Shown one piece after another: positions 7,442 to 15,871 of a stretch of 64,000 nt of DNA. The notes beneath the pieces were generated by a model that saw only the letters and a program-made list of their open reading frames with translations, ran no database searches and was not told the origin of the DNA. Both the position numbers and the translations under genes were made by a program. The stretch comes from Halobacillus sp. Nhm2S1 (GTDB lineage: Bacteria; Bacillota; Bacilli; Bacillales; Halobacillaceae). The stretch lies in assembly GCF_019599545.1 (NCBI RefSeq), contig NZ_JAIEZV010000002.1, forward strand, positions 682,001 through 746,000. Direction: 5' to 3'. Positions within the stretch are counted from its first letter, which is position 1. Every line of letters begins with the position of its first letter.

Positions 7442-9325
7442 ATGTGTGGAATCGTTGGAATATTCAATAAAAAAGGAGTGGAAAACCACACGCTTATCCA
7501 GGACATGATGGAAAAAATTCATCACCGCGGACCAGACAATCAAGGTTCATATACAAACAGAGAAATCAGCTTAGGATTTCAGAGACTGACGATCATCGAT
7601 GTTTCTGAAAATGGTAACCAGCCAATGTTTAGTGAAAATGAACGGTATGTGATGGTTTTTAATGGGGAAATCTATAATTTTCAGAATTTGAGAGAGGATT
7701 TACTACTAAAAGGGCACACGTTTCATAGTCAGGCGGATAGTGAAGTTGTCCTTCACGGCTTTGAGCAATACGGTCCTGATATCTTGCAGAAGTTACGGGG
7801 GATGTTCGCTTTTTCCATATGGGACAAAGTTGAAAAACAACTTTTTATTGCCAGAGACATGTTTGGAATTAAACCGCTTTATTATACACAGGAAACGACA
7901 GACGGCTCCTTCTTATTTGGGTCTGAAATTAAATCGTTTCTTGCTCACCCTCAATTTCGGAAGTCCTTTAATGATGAAGCCTTGCAACCTTATCTCACCT
8001 TTCAATATTCAGCTATGGAGGAAACATTTTTTGAAGGAGTTTACAAACTTCCTCCCGGGCACTACATGATTCATGATGGTGGTAATTATGAAATACGGCC
8101 ATACTGGGAGCCCTCTTATTCTGAGGAAACAACAAATTTAAACGAAGCCATTAAGAATATCCAGGAAGCGATGGATGATTCCATCCGGCATCACAAAATC
8201 AGTGATGTTGAAGTAGGTTCCTTCCTTTCAGGTGGCATTGATTCTAGCTATGTGACGAGCCTATTGAAACCGAATAAAACGTTCTCGATCGGCTTTGAAG
8301 ATTATGAAGGCATGTTTAATGAAACGACCCTTGCTGAAGAATTATCACAAAAAATAGAAGTTGAAAACCATAAACGGTTGATATCAGCCGATGATTTTTT
8401 CCAGGCGGTCCCTACCATTCAGTATCATATGGATGAACCTCATGCGAACTTGTCCTCCGTCCCTCTTTTCTTCTTAAGTGAATTGGCTAAAGAACATGTG
8501 ACGGTTGTTCTTTCAGGAGAAGGAGCTGATGAACTTTTCGGAGGGTATGATTGGTATAAGATCAGTCCTGAACAGAAGATTTATGAAAAAGTGCCGTTTA
8601 CGATTCGTAAATCCATTGCCAGTGTTTCTTCTAAGCTTCCTAAAAATAGGATCACCTCATTTTTGACGAGTGGTGGAGAGAAGATTGAAGAGAAATTCAT
8701 CGGCCATGCGAAAGTCTTCCGCCCTGAAGACGCTCACAAAGTCCTTAAACCTGCTTACCGGCAAAATCGCAAACCAGCAGACCTTTTATCAAAGACCTAT
8801 GCCCAAGTTTCGGGAGCGAACGATTCGACGAAGATGCAATACGCTGACCTTCATCATTGGCTTCCTGGGGATATCCTTCAAAAAGCGGATAAAATGAGCT
8901 CCGCCCACTCTCTTGAGTTACGCGTTCCCTTTTTGGATGCAAAAGTAATGGAAGTCGCTTCCTCCCTCGCTCCTTCTTTAAGAGCAAATGGCAAGGACAC
9001 GAAATATGCCCTCAGAGAAGCCGCTAAGGCTGTGCTCCCTGAAGAATGGGCGAACCGTAAAAAAGTCGGCTTTCCAGTCCCTATCCGGGATTGGCTGAGA
9101 CAGAAAGAATACTATGATTTAGTGAAAACATCCTTAACATCTGAAACAGCTCAGGAATTTTTCCACACCCAAGCATTAGTCCAATACTTGGACGACCATT
9201 ATGAAGGAAAAGGAAATCATCACCGTTATATTTGGACGGTTTATGTGTTCCTTCAATGGTATGATGTCTATTTTGGAGGAGAGGTTCACCTTCAAGAAGA
9301 AGAAACTCAACTCGCTTATGCATAA
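7442..9325 (+). CDS. asnB: Glutamine-hydrolysing asparagine synthase
   Basis: Makes asparagine from aspartate, glutamine and ATP. The start at 7442 gives MCGIVGIF, placing the catalytic N-terminal cysteine of the glutaminase domain at residue 2; AAAGGAGG is eight bases upstream, and the earlier in-frame ATG must be rejected. The class-II glutaminase domain (about 1-210) is followed by the synthetase domain with the ATP pyrophosphatase P-loop SFLSGGIDSSY (about 260) and SGEGADELFGGYDWY. 627 residues, close to B. subtilis AsnO/AsnB size. Monocistronic with a strong terminator. Confidence 0.95.
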   Translation: MCGIVGIFNKKGVENHTLIQDMMEKIHHRGPDNQGSYTNREISLGFQRLTIIDVSENGNQPMFSENERYVMVFNGEIYNFQNLREDLLLKGHTFHSQADSEVVLHGFEQYGPDILQKLRGMFAFSIWDKVEKQLFIARDMFGIKPLYYTQETTDGSFLFGSEIKSFLAHPQFRKSFNDEALQPYLTFQYSAMEETFFEGVYKLPPGHYMIHDGGNYEIRPYWEPSYSEETTNLNEAIKNIQEAMDDSIRHHKISDVEVGSFLSGGIDSSYVTSLLKPNKTFSIGFEDYEGMFNETTLAEELSQKIEVENHKRLISADDFFQAVPTIQYHMDEPHANLSSVPLFFLSELAKEHVTVVLSGEGADELFGGYDWYKISPEQKIYEKVPFTIRKSIASVSSKLPKNRITSFLTSGGEKIEEKFIGHAKVFRPEDAHKVLKPAYRQNRKPADLLSKTYAQVSGANDSTKMQYADLHHWLPGDILQKADKMSSAHSLELRVPFLDAKVMEVASSLAPSLRANGKDTKYALREAAKAVLPEEWANRKKVGFPVPIRDWLRQKEYYDLVKTSLTSETAQEFFHTQALVQYLDDHYEGKGNHHRYIWTVYVFLQWYDVYFGGEVHLQEEETQLAYA

Positions 9326-9362
9326 AAAAAGCCGGCAGCGTCTGACACGCTGCCGGCTTTTG
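9325..9362. terminator. Terminator after asnB
   Basis: A 14-bp stem AAAGCCGGCAGCGT/ACGCTGCCGGCTTT with a 5-nt loop is flanked by A and T runs. It can serve both asnB and the convergent aminopeptidase gene. Confidence 0.92.
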
Positions 9363-9367
9363 TAGTT

Positions 9368-10615
9368 TTATTCAAATGAAATTGCCCAGCTTCCTTTTCG
9401 CATGACGGGTTCTGTCGTTCCGTCTGCTCGTACGCCATCAATATCAAGCTCACCGGATCCCATCATGAAATCAACGTGAGATAAACTATCATTTACACCA
9501 TTTTGATCAAGCTCTTCTGCGCTCATATCTGATCCGCCTGTCATGTTATTCGGATAAGCTTTTCCAAGCGCAAGGTGACAAGAAGCGTTCTCATCATAAA
9601 GTGTGTTGTAGAAAATCAGACCAGACTGAGATATCGGTGACTCGTGTGGGACAAGTGCAAGTTCTCCCAGTCTGCGTGATCCTTCATCTGTTTCCAGAAG
9701 GTGCTTGAGGGTTTCTTCGCCTTCTTCCGCTGTAAAGTCCACGACTTTCCCCTCTTTGAACGTCAGTGTGAAATTGTCGATGACGTTTCCACCATAGTTC
9801 AACGGTTTCGTACTGGAAACTTCCCCATCTACCCCATACTTATGCGGTGCTGTAAACACTTCTTCCGTCGGCATGTTCGGGTTGAATTGAACGTTACCTT
9901 CCACCGTCTTCGAAGGTCCGCCCTTCCAAATGTGCCCTTCAGGCAGAGCTACTTCAAGATCTGTACCTGGTGCTTTGTAAATCAACTTCTGGTACTGTTT
10001 TTTATTCAAGTATTCACGAGCTTTGATCAATGTTTGGTTATGCTCTTCCCATGCAGATACCGGATCTTCTCTGTCGACACGGACAATGCTGAAGATTTGC
10101 TCCCATAGCTTTTCAACCGCTGTATCTTCATCTTGTCCAGGGAAGATCTTCTGTGCCCATTTAGGGATCGGGATACTGACGATCGACCATTGAATGCGGT
10201 CATTCATCGTATAGTCACGGAACTTGGACATCGCTTCTGATCTCGCTTTGGTTGCAGCTGCAACTTTGCTCGCATCAATGCCTTTTAGAAGATCAGGGTC
10301 TGTCGAGCGAATGGAAAGAATGGCCGCTCCCTGTTCTGCGAAGTACGTGTATTGCTGCTTCTGCCATTCTGGAACGTCAGATAACGTCTCCTGGTCGGCA
10401 TGTTCGTATTTCATGCGCGTCAGTTCATCGTCTCCCCAGTTAATATGTACATCTTTTGCTCCCATTTCGAAAGCTTTACGTGCGACGATGCGTGTGAATT
10501 CCGCACCGGCAATCGTAGAATTGATCATTAGCAATTGATCCTGTTGCAAATTGACGCCTGTACGCAAAGCTAATTCCGCATATTTTTCCAAGTTTTCAAT
10601 GCTTGGCATTTTCAT
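9368..10615 (-). CDS. M29 family aminopeptidase (AmpS/PepS type)
   Basis: Cytoplasmic metallo-aminopeptidase of about 415 residues, peptidase family M29. The family's metal-site segments are visible: EEVFTAPHKYGVDGEV (about 255-270), GELALVPHESPIS, the LYDENASCHLALGKAY block, and LSHVDFMMGS near the C-terminus, which supplies the His/Asp ligands. AGGAGG is nine bases before ATG 10615; an upstream in-frame GTG (10621) is too close to it. Monocistronic. Confidence 0.92.
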   Translation of the reverse strand: MKMPSIENLEKYAELALRTGVNLQQDQLLMINSTIAGAEFTRIVARKAFEMGAKDVHINWGDDELTRMKYEHADQETLSDVPEWQKQQYTYFAEQGAAILSIRSTDPDLLKGIDASKVAAATKARSEAMSKFRDYTMNDRIQWSIVSIPIPKWAQKIFPGQDEDTAVEKLWEQIFSIVRVDREDPVSAWEEHNQTLIKAREYLNKKQYQKLIYKAPGTDLEVALPEGHIWKGGPSKTVEGNVQFNPNMPTEEVFTAPHKYGVDGEVSSTKPLNYGGNVIDNFTLTFKEGKVVDFTAEEGEETLKHLLETDEGSRRLGELALVPHESPISQSGLIFYNTLYDENASCHLALGKAYPNNMTGGSDMSAEELDQNGVNDSLSHVDFMMGSGELDIDGVRADGTTEPVMRKGSWAISFE

Positions 10616-10712
10616 TTTCACATTCCTCCTGTTAGCTTGTATCCGTATTCATTATTCCATAAAACGCACGGAACTACAAAAAGAAGCAAGTGAATGGCAC
10701 TGTTCCTCATTG

Positions 10713-10749
10713 AAAAAAGAGAGTGGAAAACTATTGCTTCCCACTCTCC
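10713..10749 (-). terminator. Terminator after the ABC-F gene
   Basis: On the minus strand an 8-bp GAGAGTGG/CCACTCTC stem is followed by six U residues, 10 nt past the stop codon. Confidence 0.85.
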
Positions 10750-10758
10750 TTTCCCTTA

Positions 10759-12651
10759 CTATTCGTCTACCCCTTCAACAATTAAGGATAGTTCTTCCCA
10801 ACGCTCCATTTTTGTTTCCAGTTCTGATTCGGCTTCTTCTTTTTCCTTGGATAGTTCCTGGACCCGGTCATAGTTTGTCGCTTCTGCCGCAAGCTGTTCG
10901 TCGAGGCTCACAACCTTCTCCTCAAGAGCCGCTATATCATCTTCAATCGTCTCCCATTCTTGCTTTTCACGATAAGATAACTTGCGTTTCCGATTGGCAC
11001 GGCGTGTATCTTCTTGGGCGGAAGGCTTCTTGTCAACCTGCTCTTCTTGCTTTTCATCTTTCCTCTTTTCCAGGTATTCCGTGTAATTGCCATAAAACCT
11101 CCGGACTTTTCCATCACCTTCAAAAGCTAGCAGGCGATCTACAACACGATCCAGGAAATAACGGTCGTGTGAAACGGTGATGACGACACCAGGGAACTGT
11201 TCCAAGTAGTCTTCCAGCACACTGAGCGTCTCTGTGTCGAGGTCGTTGGTCGGTTCATCTAAGAATAGGACATTCGGTTCGCTCATCAGCACTCTAAGCA
11301 AATACAAACGGCGACGCTCTCCGCCAGATAGGCGTTTGATATACGTCCACTGCTGCGGGCGAGGGAATAAAAATCGCTCAAGCATCTGTTCCGCTGTAAT
11401 TTCATCACCATCAGCTGTCGTAATGACTTCCGCTACTTCTTTTATATATTCAATGACTTTCAGACTTTCATCAAGCTCTCCATGATCCTGTGTATAATAG
11501 CCTATTTTCACGGTTGAACCGATGTGGACATTCCCTGTATCCGGTTGAATGCGTTCAGCCATGATGTTCAGCAATGTCGTTTTTCCTGATCCATTCGGAC
11601 CGATGATTCCAAGTCTTTCACCCGGCACCACAAGGTAGTCCAGAGCATCGATCAGCGACTGATCTCCGAAGCTGTGAGAGACTCCCTCCAGCTCAATCAC
11701 CTGATTTCCTAATCTTGTAGAACCAATCGCCATATCAACGTTTTCTTTCTTCGTATCAAAGGTTTCTTCCTTCATGGCTTCTACTCGTTGTTTACGAGCT
11801 TTTTGTTTTGTCGTTCTCGCTTTCACACCAGCTTTCAACCAGGCCAGCTCTTTCCTGAGCGTGTTTTGGTGTTTTTGCTCAGCCTGACGCTCCCACTCTT
11901 CTCTTTCCGCTTTCTTTTCAAGGAATGTTTCATAGTTTCCTTCATAAATATATAAGCGGCTTTTATCAAGTTCATAAATCAAATTCGTCACACGATTCAG
12001 GAAGTACCTGTCGTGTGTGACGACAACGAGTGATCCTCTATAGGAAGCTAGATACTCTTCCAGCCATTCGATGGTTTCATTATCAAGATGGTTGGTAGGC
12101 TCATCCAGCAATAGCAAGTCAGCCGGCTGAATCAGAGCTTTCGCAATAGCGACCCTTTTTTTCTGTCCTCCAGAAAGTTCGCTGATCTTCTTATCAAAAA
12201 ACTCGATCCCCAATTTGGATAGAACTGTTTTAGCCACCGTGTTCGCTTCCCAGGCTCCTTTTTCATCCATCTTTTGCTGTAGGTCAAGCATACGTTCCTG
12301 GACTTTGGGATCCTCAGGATGAGCGGCTAGTTCCAACAGCACTTTTTCATAGGATCTCATGATGACCATAATCTCAGCATCACCGTGATAGATCTGTTCA
12401 AGAACCGTATGGCTCTCATCCAGTTCAGGTTCCTGTGGCAGATATTCCACAGTGAAATCCTTCGCATGATCCATATCCCCTGAATCAGCACTCTCTATGC
12501 CTGCTAGAATCTTCATAAGCGTAGATTTCCCTGTCCCGTTCACTCCGATTAGGCCGATTCGCTGCTGATTGGAAATCGTGAAGGTAAGGTCGTCGAATAG
12601 ATCTTTATCTCCATAACTTTTACTCAATTGATTGACTGATAATAAACTCAT
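10759..12651 (-). CDS. ABC-F family ATPase (YfmR/Uup-like)
   Basis: Soluble ribosome-associated ATPase with two ABC domains and no membrane region. Domain 1 has Walker A GVNGTGKST (about 35-43) and signature LSGGQKKR; domain 2 has GPNGSGKTT and LSGGERRR, each with an LLLDEPTNHLD/LFLDEPTNDLD Walker B. A highly charged linker separates them, and the last 80 residues form a coiled coil (IEDDIAALEEKVVSLDEQL) as in YfmR and Uup. These proteins help resolve stalled ribosomes. ATG 12651 lies nine bases after AAAGGA; the ATG at 12660 abuts it. 630 residues. Confidence 0.93.
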   Translation of the reverse strand: MSLLSVNQLSKSYGDKDLFDDLTFTISNQQRIGLIGVNGTGKSTLMKILAGIESADSGDMDHAKDFTVEYLPQEPELDESHTVLEQIYHGDAEIMVIMRSYEKVLLELAAHPEDPKVQERMLDLQQKMDEKGAWEANTVAKTVLSKLGIEFFDKKISELSGGQKKRVAIAKALIQPADLLLLDEPTNHLDNETIEWLEEYLASYRGSLVVVTHDRYFLNRVTNLIYELDKSRLYIYEGNYETFLEKKAEREEWERQAEQKHQNTLRKELAWLKAGVKARTTKQKARKQRVEAMKEETFDTKKENVDMAIGSTRLGNQVIELEGVSHSFGDQSLIDALDYLVVPGERLGIIGPNGSGKTTLLNIMAERIQPDTGNVHIGSTVKIGYYTQDHGELDESLKVIEYIKEVAEVITTADGDEITAEQMLERFLFPRPQQWTYIKRLSGGERRRLYLLRVLMSEPNVLFLDEPTNDLDTETLSVLEDYLEQFPGVVITVSHDRYFLDRVVDRLLAFEGDGKVRRFYGNYTEYLEKRKDEKQEEQVDKKPSAQEDTRRANRKRKLSYREKQEWETIEDDIAALEEKVVSLDEQLAAEATNYDRVQELSKEKEEAESELETKMERWEELSLIVEGVDE

Positions 12652-12730
12652 TCCGCTCATTCCTTTTACTGAATATCTCTTTCCATCATATCACATCTGT
12701 GAGTGTAAAGACTGATGGAGCGTTCCTACT

Positions 12731-12798
12731 CTCGTTTGGCGCGATTCGGACCTCGTTTGGCGCGAACGGGCATCCTATAAATGGATGCCCGTTCGCGC
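12731..12798. repeat. TTTGGCGCGA direct repeat at 21-bp period running into a 16-bp hairpin
   Basis: CTCGTTTGGCGCGA occurs at 12731 and again at 12752, exactly 21 bp apart. The second copy continues into a perfect 16-bp inverted repeat (12760-12775 with 12783-12798) around a 7-nt loop. There is no T-tract after the stem, so it is not a standard terminator. A relative lies at 34688-34732. Confidence 0.7.
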
Positions 12799-12802
12799 AA
12801 TA

Positions 12803-12841
12803 ATAAAAACAGCCTCTGGAACGAAATCCTGAGGCTGTTTA
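12803..12841 (-). terminator. Terminator after the AGCS symporter
   Basis: AAACAGCCTC/GAGGCTGTTT forms a 10-bp stem with a U-rich minus-strand 3' side, directly after the stop codon of the symporter gene. Confidence 0.88.
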
Positions 12842-12847
12842 TGTTTG

Positions 12848-14269
12848 TTATCCTTGTTCTTTCTCTGAGGATTGATCTCTTCTCCAGTATTCCATCCCGT
12901 CGACACCCGGAAGGTGATCTTGATAAAAGACCGGATCTTTTCCTGCTTTCTTCTGCTTACGATAATCTTGCAATGCCGCATACGCCACAGATGACAAACG
13001 GAAAATTGCATACAAGTTAATCAACGCCATGATCCCCATCGTCAAGTCAGCCAGTGACCACACAAGACCAAATTCAGCAATCGCACCGAACATGACCATA
13101 AACAATACAGCTACTCGGTAAATAAAGATCGCTGGTTTGCTTGTTTTAATGAATTCAATGTTCGTCTCTCCATAGTAGTAATTCCCGATGATCGAACTGA
13201 ATGCGAAAAGAAAGATGGCTATAGCAATAAAAATAGCCGCCCATGCGCCAAGCTGGGATTCAAACGCTTCCTGAGTCAGTTGAATTCCATCAAGGTCTGT
13301 GCCTACATAATCTCCAGCAAAGAGAATAATGACGGCAGTAGCACTACAAATGAGCAACGTATCTGTAAATACACCCAACGTCTGAATCAAACCTTGTTTG
13401 ACCGGGTGCGTGACCTCAGATGTAGCGGCTGCGTTTGGCGCACTACCCATACCTGCTTCATTGGAGAATAACCCACGCTTAATTCCAATTAGAATCATCC
13501 CCCCGAAAGTACCTCCAGCAACTTCACGAAAACCGAAAGCACCAGCGAAGATTTGTCCAAACATCGTTGGCACCTGTCCGATATTCACAACCAATACGTA
13601 GGCTGCAAGGATGATATAGAAAATAGCCATAATCGGAATGATGAACTGAGTTACTTGTGCAATTCGTTTTAACCCACCAAAAATAATAAGAGCTACAATA
13701 AAAGTAAGAATTCCACCAAGTAACCATTTGTCCATATTAAAGGAATTTTCAAAAGCTAGACGGATCGTATTGGACTGTACAGAGCTGAAAACCAACCCAT
13801 ACGTAAATGTGATCGTTATGGCAAAAACAATTCCCAGTCCTCTGTTCTTCAACCCTTTTTCAATATAATAGGCCGGGCCGCCTCGATACTGATTCTTTTC
13901 GGGAACTTTGTAGATTTGTGCAAGCGTACTTTCGATAAAGCTTGAGGCTCCGCCGAGAATAGCTACAATCCACATCCAGAAAACAGCGCCAGGCCCACCG
14001 ACCGTAATCGCAGCGGCTACCCCTGCCAAGTTTCCCGTACCGACACGGGATGCGGTACTGATGGCAAAAGCCTGGAAGGGAGAGGTTCCCTTTTTGCCCT
14101 CTGCAGAAATTGACCGCTTATCAAAAAGAACGCGGAACATTTCCGGTATGTATGTGAACTGGGCAAAATTCAGCTTAATCGAAAACCATAACCCTAGGCC
14201 GAGCAAGGCGGCAACGAGAATGGTCCCCCACATCCAATCGTTCAGAAAAGTAAGTATATTTTCCACCAT
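12848..14269 (-). CDS. alsT: Alanine/glycine:cation (Na+) symporter, AGCS family
   Basis: Sodium-coupled amino acid carrier of about 473 residues with 10-11 membrane spans. Family hallmarks are GTSPFQAFAISTASRVGTGNL and AAAITVGGPGAVFWMW near residues 65-110, and SNEAGMGSAPNAAATS around residue 270. It resembles B. subtilis AlsT; alanine, glycine or glutamine could be the substrate. ATG 14269 is six bases after AGAGGTG, and a GTG three codons earlier overlaps that site. Confidence 0.92.
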   Translation of the reverse strand: MVENILTFLNDWMWGTILVAALLGLGLWFSIKLNFAQFTYIPEMFRVLFDKRSISAEGKKGTSPFQAFAISTASRVGTGNLAGVAAAITVGGPGAVFWMWIVAILGGASSFIESTLAQIYKVPEKNQYRGGPAYYIEKGLKNRGLGIVFAITITFTYGLVFSSVQSNTIRLAFENSFNMDKWLLGGILTFIVALIIFGGLKRIAQVTQFIIPIMAIFYIILAAYVLVVNIGQVPTMFGQIFAGAFGFREVAGGTFGGMILIGIKRGLFSNEAGMGSAPNAAATSEVTHPVKQGLIQTLGVFTDTLLICSATAVIILFAGDYVGTDLDGIQLTQEAFESQLGAWAAIFIAIAIFLFAFSSIIGNYYYGETNIEFIKTSKPAIFIYRVAVLFMVMFGAIAEFGLVWSLADLTMGIMALINLYAIFRLSSVAYAALQDYRKQKKAGKDPVFYQDHLPGVDGMEYWRRDQSSEKEQG

Positions 14270-14502
14270 ATCCTTCACCTCTTTTAAATAATATTTTCCA
14301 TTTTAAGTCTTTTCCCATAATCGCTTACAAACAAACACACGATGACAAGAACTCAACTATTTTACCATATGTATCTCCCCTCCTCTACTTCCTATATCAT
14401 ACAACCCATATTCCACCCATACTCCCATTCGTTTGTACATCGGTTTCGAGTCTTATAGAACCCTGCCTGATCATCTAAATGAAAAAAATTCTCAATATTC
14501 AC
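14270..14502. other. AT-rich intergenic stretch with a repeat remnant
   Basis: Divergent intergenic region between the symporter and the iron importer. No gene is seen. A stretch of about 28 nt near 14446-14473 (GGTTTCGAGTCTTA ... CCCTGCC) matches the outer end of the GC-rich repeat family at 42.3 and 52.2 kb, so it looks like a residual end. Confidence 0.5.
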
Positions 14503-14530
14503 TTGACTTCTTTGCTAAATCTATTAGAAT
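14503..14530 (+). promoter_or_regulatory. Sigma-A promoter of the iron uptake operon
   Basis: TTGACT (14503-14508) and TAGAAT (14525-14530) are 16 bp apart, immediately before the Fur box and 64 nt before the start codon. Confidence 0.65.
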
Positions 14531-14541
14531 TGAATCTGGAA

Positions 14542-14556
14542 TGAAAATCATTATCA
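14542..14556 (+). promoter_or_regulatory. Fur box
   Basis: TGAAAATCATTATCA matches the 7-1-7 Fur consensus TGATAATnATTATCA at 13 of 14 fixed positions. It lies just downstream of the -10, where bound Fur-Fe would block transcription. Confidence 0.85.
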
Positions 14557-14594
14557 ATGGATGATAAAAATTTTACATAAGAGGTGGAAAGAAC

Positions 14595-15719
14595 ATGAGA
14601 AACAAATGGTTTTTAATGAGCTTCATCCTTATCCTTTCTATGTTTGTACTCGCTGCTTGCGGCGGAGACGATCAGGAAGAAGCTACAGAATCAAATGAAG
14701 AAGAGACAACACAGACGGAAGAAAGTAACGAAGAGACTAGCGAAGAAAACGCATCTGAAGAAACAGGTGGAGAAGTAAACCTTTACACTGGCCGTCACTA
14801 TGACACAGACCAAGAGCTTTACGACAAGTTCGAGGAAGAAACAGGCATTAAAGTTAACGTTATTGAAGGAAAAGACGATGAGTTGATTGCACGTCTTGAC
14901 CGTGAAGGCGAAGCTTCTGAAGCTGACCTTCTGATTACAGCGGATGCTGGCCGTCTGCACCGCGCGAAGTCCCAAGAGCTTCTGCAGCCGATTGAAAGTG
15001 ATGTTTTAAGTGAAAACATTCCGGAGAAATTCCGTGATGAAGACAACAACTGGTTCGGATTAACGAAACGCGCTCGTGTCATTGCTTATCACAAAGAACG
15101 TGTAAATGAAGAAGACATTCAGACTTATATGGATCTTACAAAAGATGAGTTCCAGGATAAAGTCTTGATTCGTTCATCTTCTAACATCTACAACCAGTCC
15201 CTTGTCGCTTCTATGATTGCTACTGAAGGTGAAGAAGCTGCGAAAGAATGGGCACAAGGTATCGTGGATAACATGGCCCGTGAGCCTCAAGGCGGAGATC
15301 GTGACCAGGCAAAAGCTGTAGCTGCCGGTGAAGGTGATGTTGCCGTTATGAATACCTACTACATGGGTAAAATGTTGAATTCTGAAGATGAAGAAGAAGT
15401 TAAAGTTGCTGAACAGTTAGGAATTATGTTCCCTAACCAGGATACAACAGGTACTCACGTAAACATCAGTGGTGTGGGTGTGACAGCGAGCAGCCAAAAC
15501 ACAGAAAACGCGAAGAAGTTCATTGAGTTCCTTTCCAATGAGGAAGCACAAAAACAATTTGCTGAAGCAAACTATGAATACCCAGTCAACCCTAATGTAG
15601 AGCCTTCCGAGCTTCTGCAAAGCTGGGGTGAGTTCAAAGAACAAGACATTCGTCTGAATGAACTTGGGGAGAACAACGACCGTGCGATTCAAATCATGAA
15701 TGAAGTCGGTTGGAAATAA
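14595..15719 (+). CDS. Ferric iron ABC transporter, substrate-binding lipoprotein
   Basis: Extracytoplasmic Fe(III)-binding protein of the FutA/FbpA/IdiA class. The signal peptide ends in lipobox LAAC (cysteine 21), giving a membrane-anchored lipoprotein, followed by a very acidic Glu/Thr linker of about 40 residues. The binding domain begins VNLYTGRHYDTD; NTYYMGKM (about residue 254) supplies the paired tyrosines that bind iron in this class, and TGTHVNISGVGVT is typical. The sharply acidic surface suits a halophile. First gene of a Fur-controlled importer, with a terminator before the permease. 374 residues. Confidence 0.93.
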   Translation: MRNKWFLMSFILILSMFVLAACGGDDQEEATESNEEETTQTEESNEETSEENASEETGGEVNLYTGRHYDTDQELYDKFEEETGIKVNVIEGKDDELIARLDREGEASEADLLITADAGRLHRAKSQELLQPIESDVLSENIPEKFRDEDNNWFGLTKRARVIAYHKERVNEEDIQTYMDLTKDEFQDKVLIRSSSNIYNQSLVASMIATEGEEAAKEWAQGIVDNMAREPQGGDRDQAKAVAAGEGDVAVMNTYYMGKMLNSEDEEEVKVAEQLGIMFPNQDTTGTHVNISGVGVTASSQNTENAKKFIEFLSNEEAQKQFAEANYEYPVNPNVEPSELLQSWGEFKEQDIRLNELGENNDRAIQIMNEVGWK

Positions 15720-15728
15720 TAAGCTTTG

Positions 15729-15762
15729 TAACCGCATCATGCCCACCATGATGCGGTTTTTT
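15729..15762 (+). terminator. Intra-operon terminator after the iron-binding protein
   Basis: An 11-bp stem ACCGCATCATG/CATGATGCGGT with a 5-nt loop is followed by six T. Partial read-through would give more binding protein than permease. Confidence 0.9.
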
Positions 15763-15776
15763 CTATACAAAACAGT

Positions 15777-15791
15777 TGAGAACTGTTATCA
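15777..15791 (+). promoter_or_regulatory. Second, weaker Fur-like box before the permease
   Basis: TGAGAACTGTTATCA matches the 7-1-7 Fur consensus at 11 of 14 fixed positions. It lies between the terminator and the permease gene, suggesting an internal Fur-regulated promoter. Confidence 0.5.
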
Positions 15792-15806
15792 TTAAAGCGG
15801 ACTCAA

Positions 15807-15846
15807 CCTTGAATGAAGAAAGTTTTCCGGCTTTTTTCATTCAAGG
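15807..15846 (+). other. Inverted repeat in the permease leader
   Basis: CCTTGAATGAA (15807-15817) and TTCATTCAAGG (15836-15846) form a perfect 11-bp stem with an 18-nt loop, ending 25 nt before the permease start. There is no T-run after it, so an mRNA stability or processing element is more likely than a terminator. Confidence 0.5.
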
Positions 15847-15871
15847 CTGAGCGATTGGTAGGATAAAGGAC

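Noticed and set aside
10551-11180. 209-codon frame on the plus strand
   Set aside because: Antisense to the ABC-F gene, no ribosome site, and the composition is that of a shadow of the Glu/Lys-rich linker and coiled coil.
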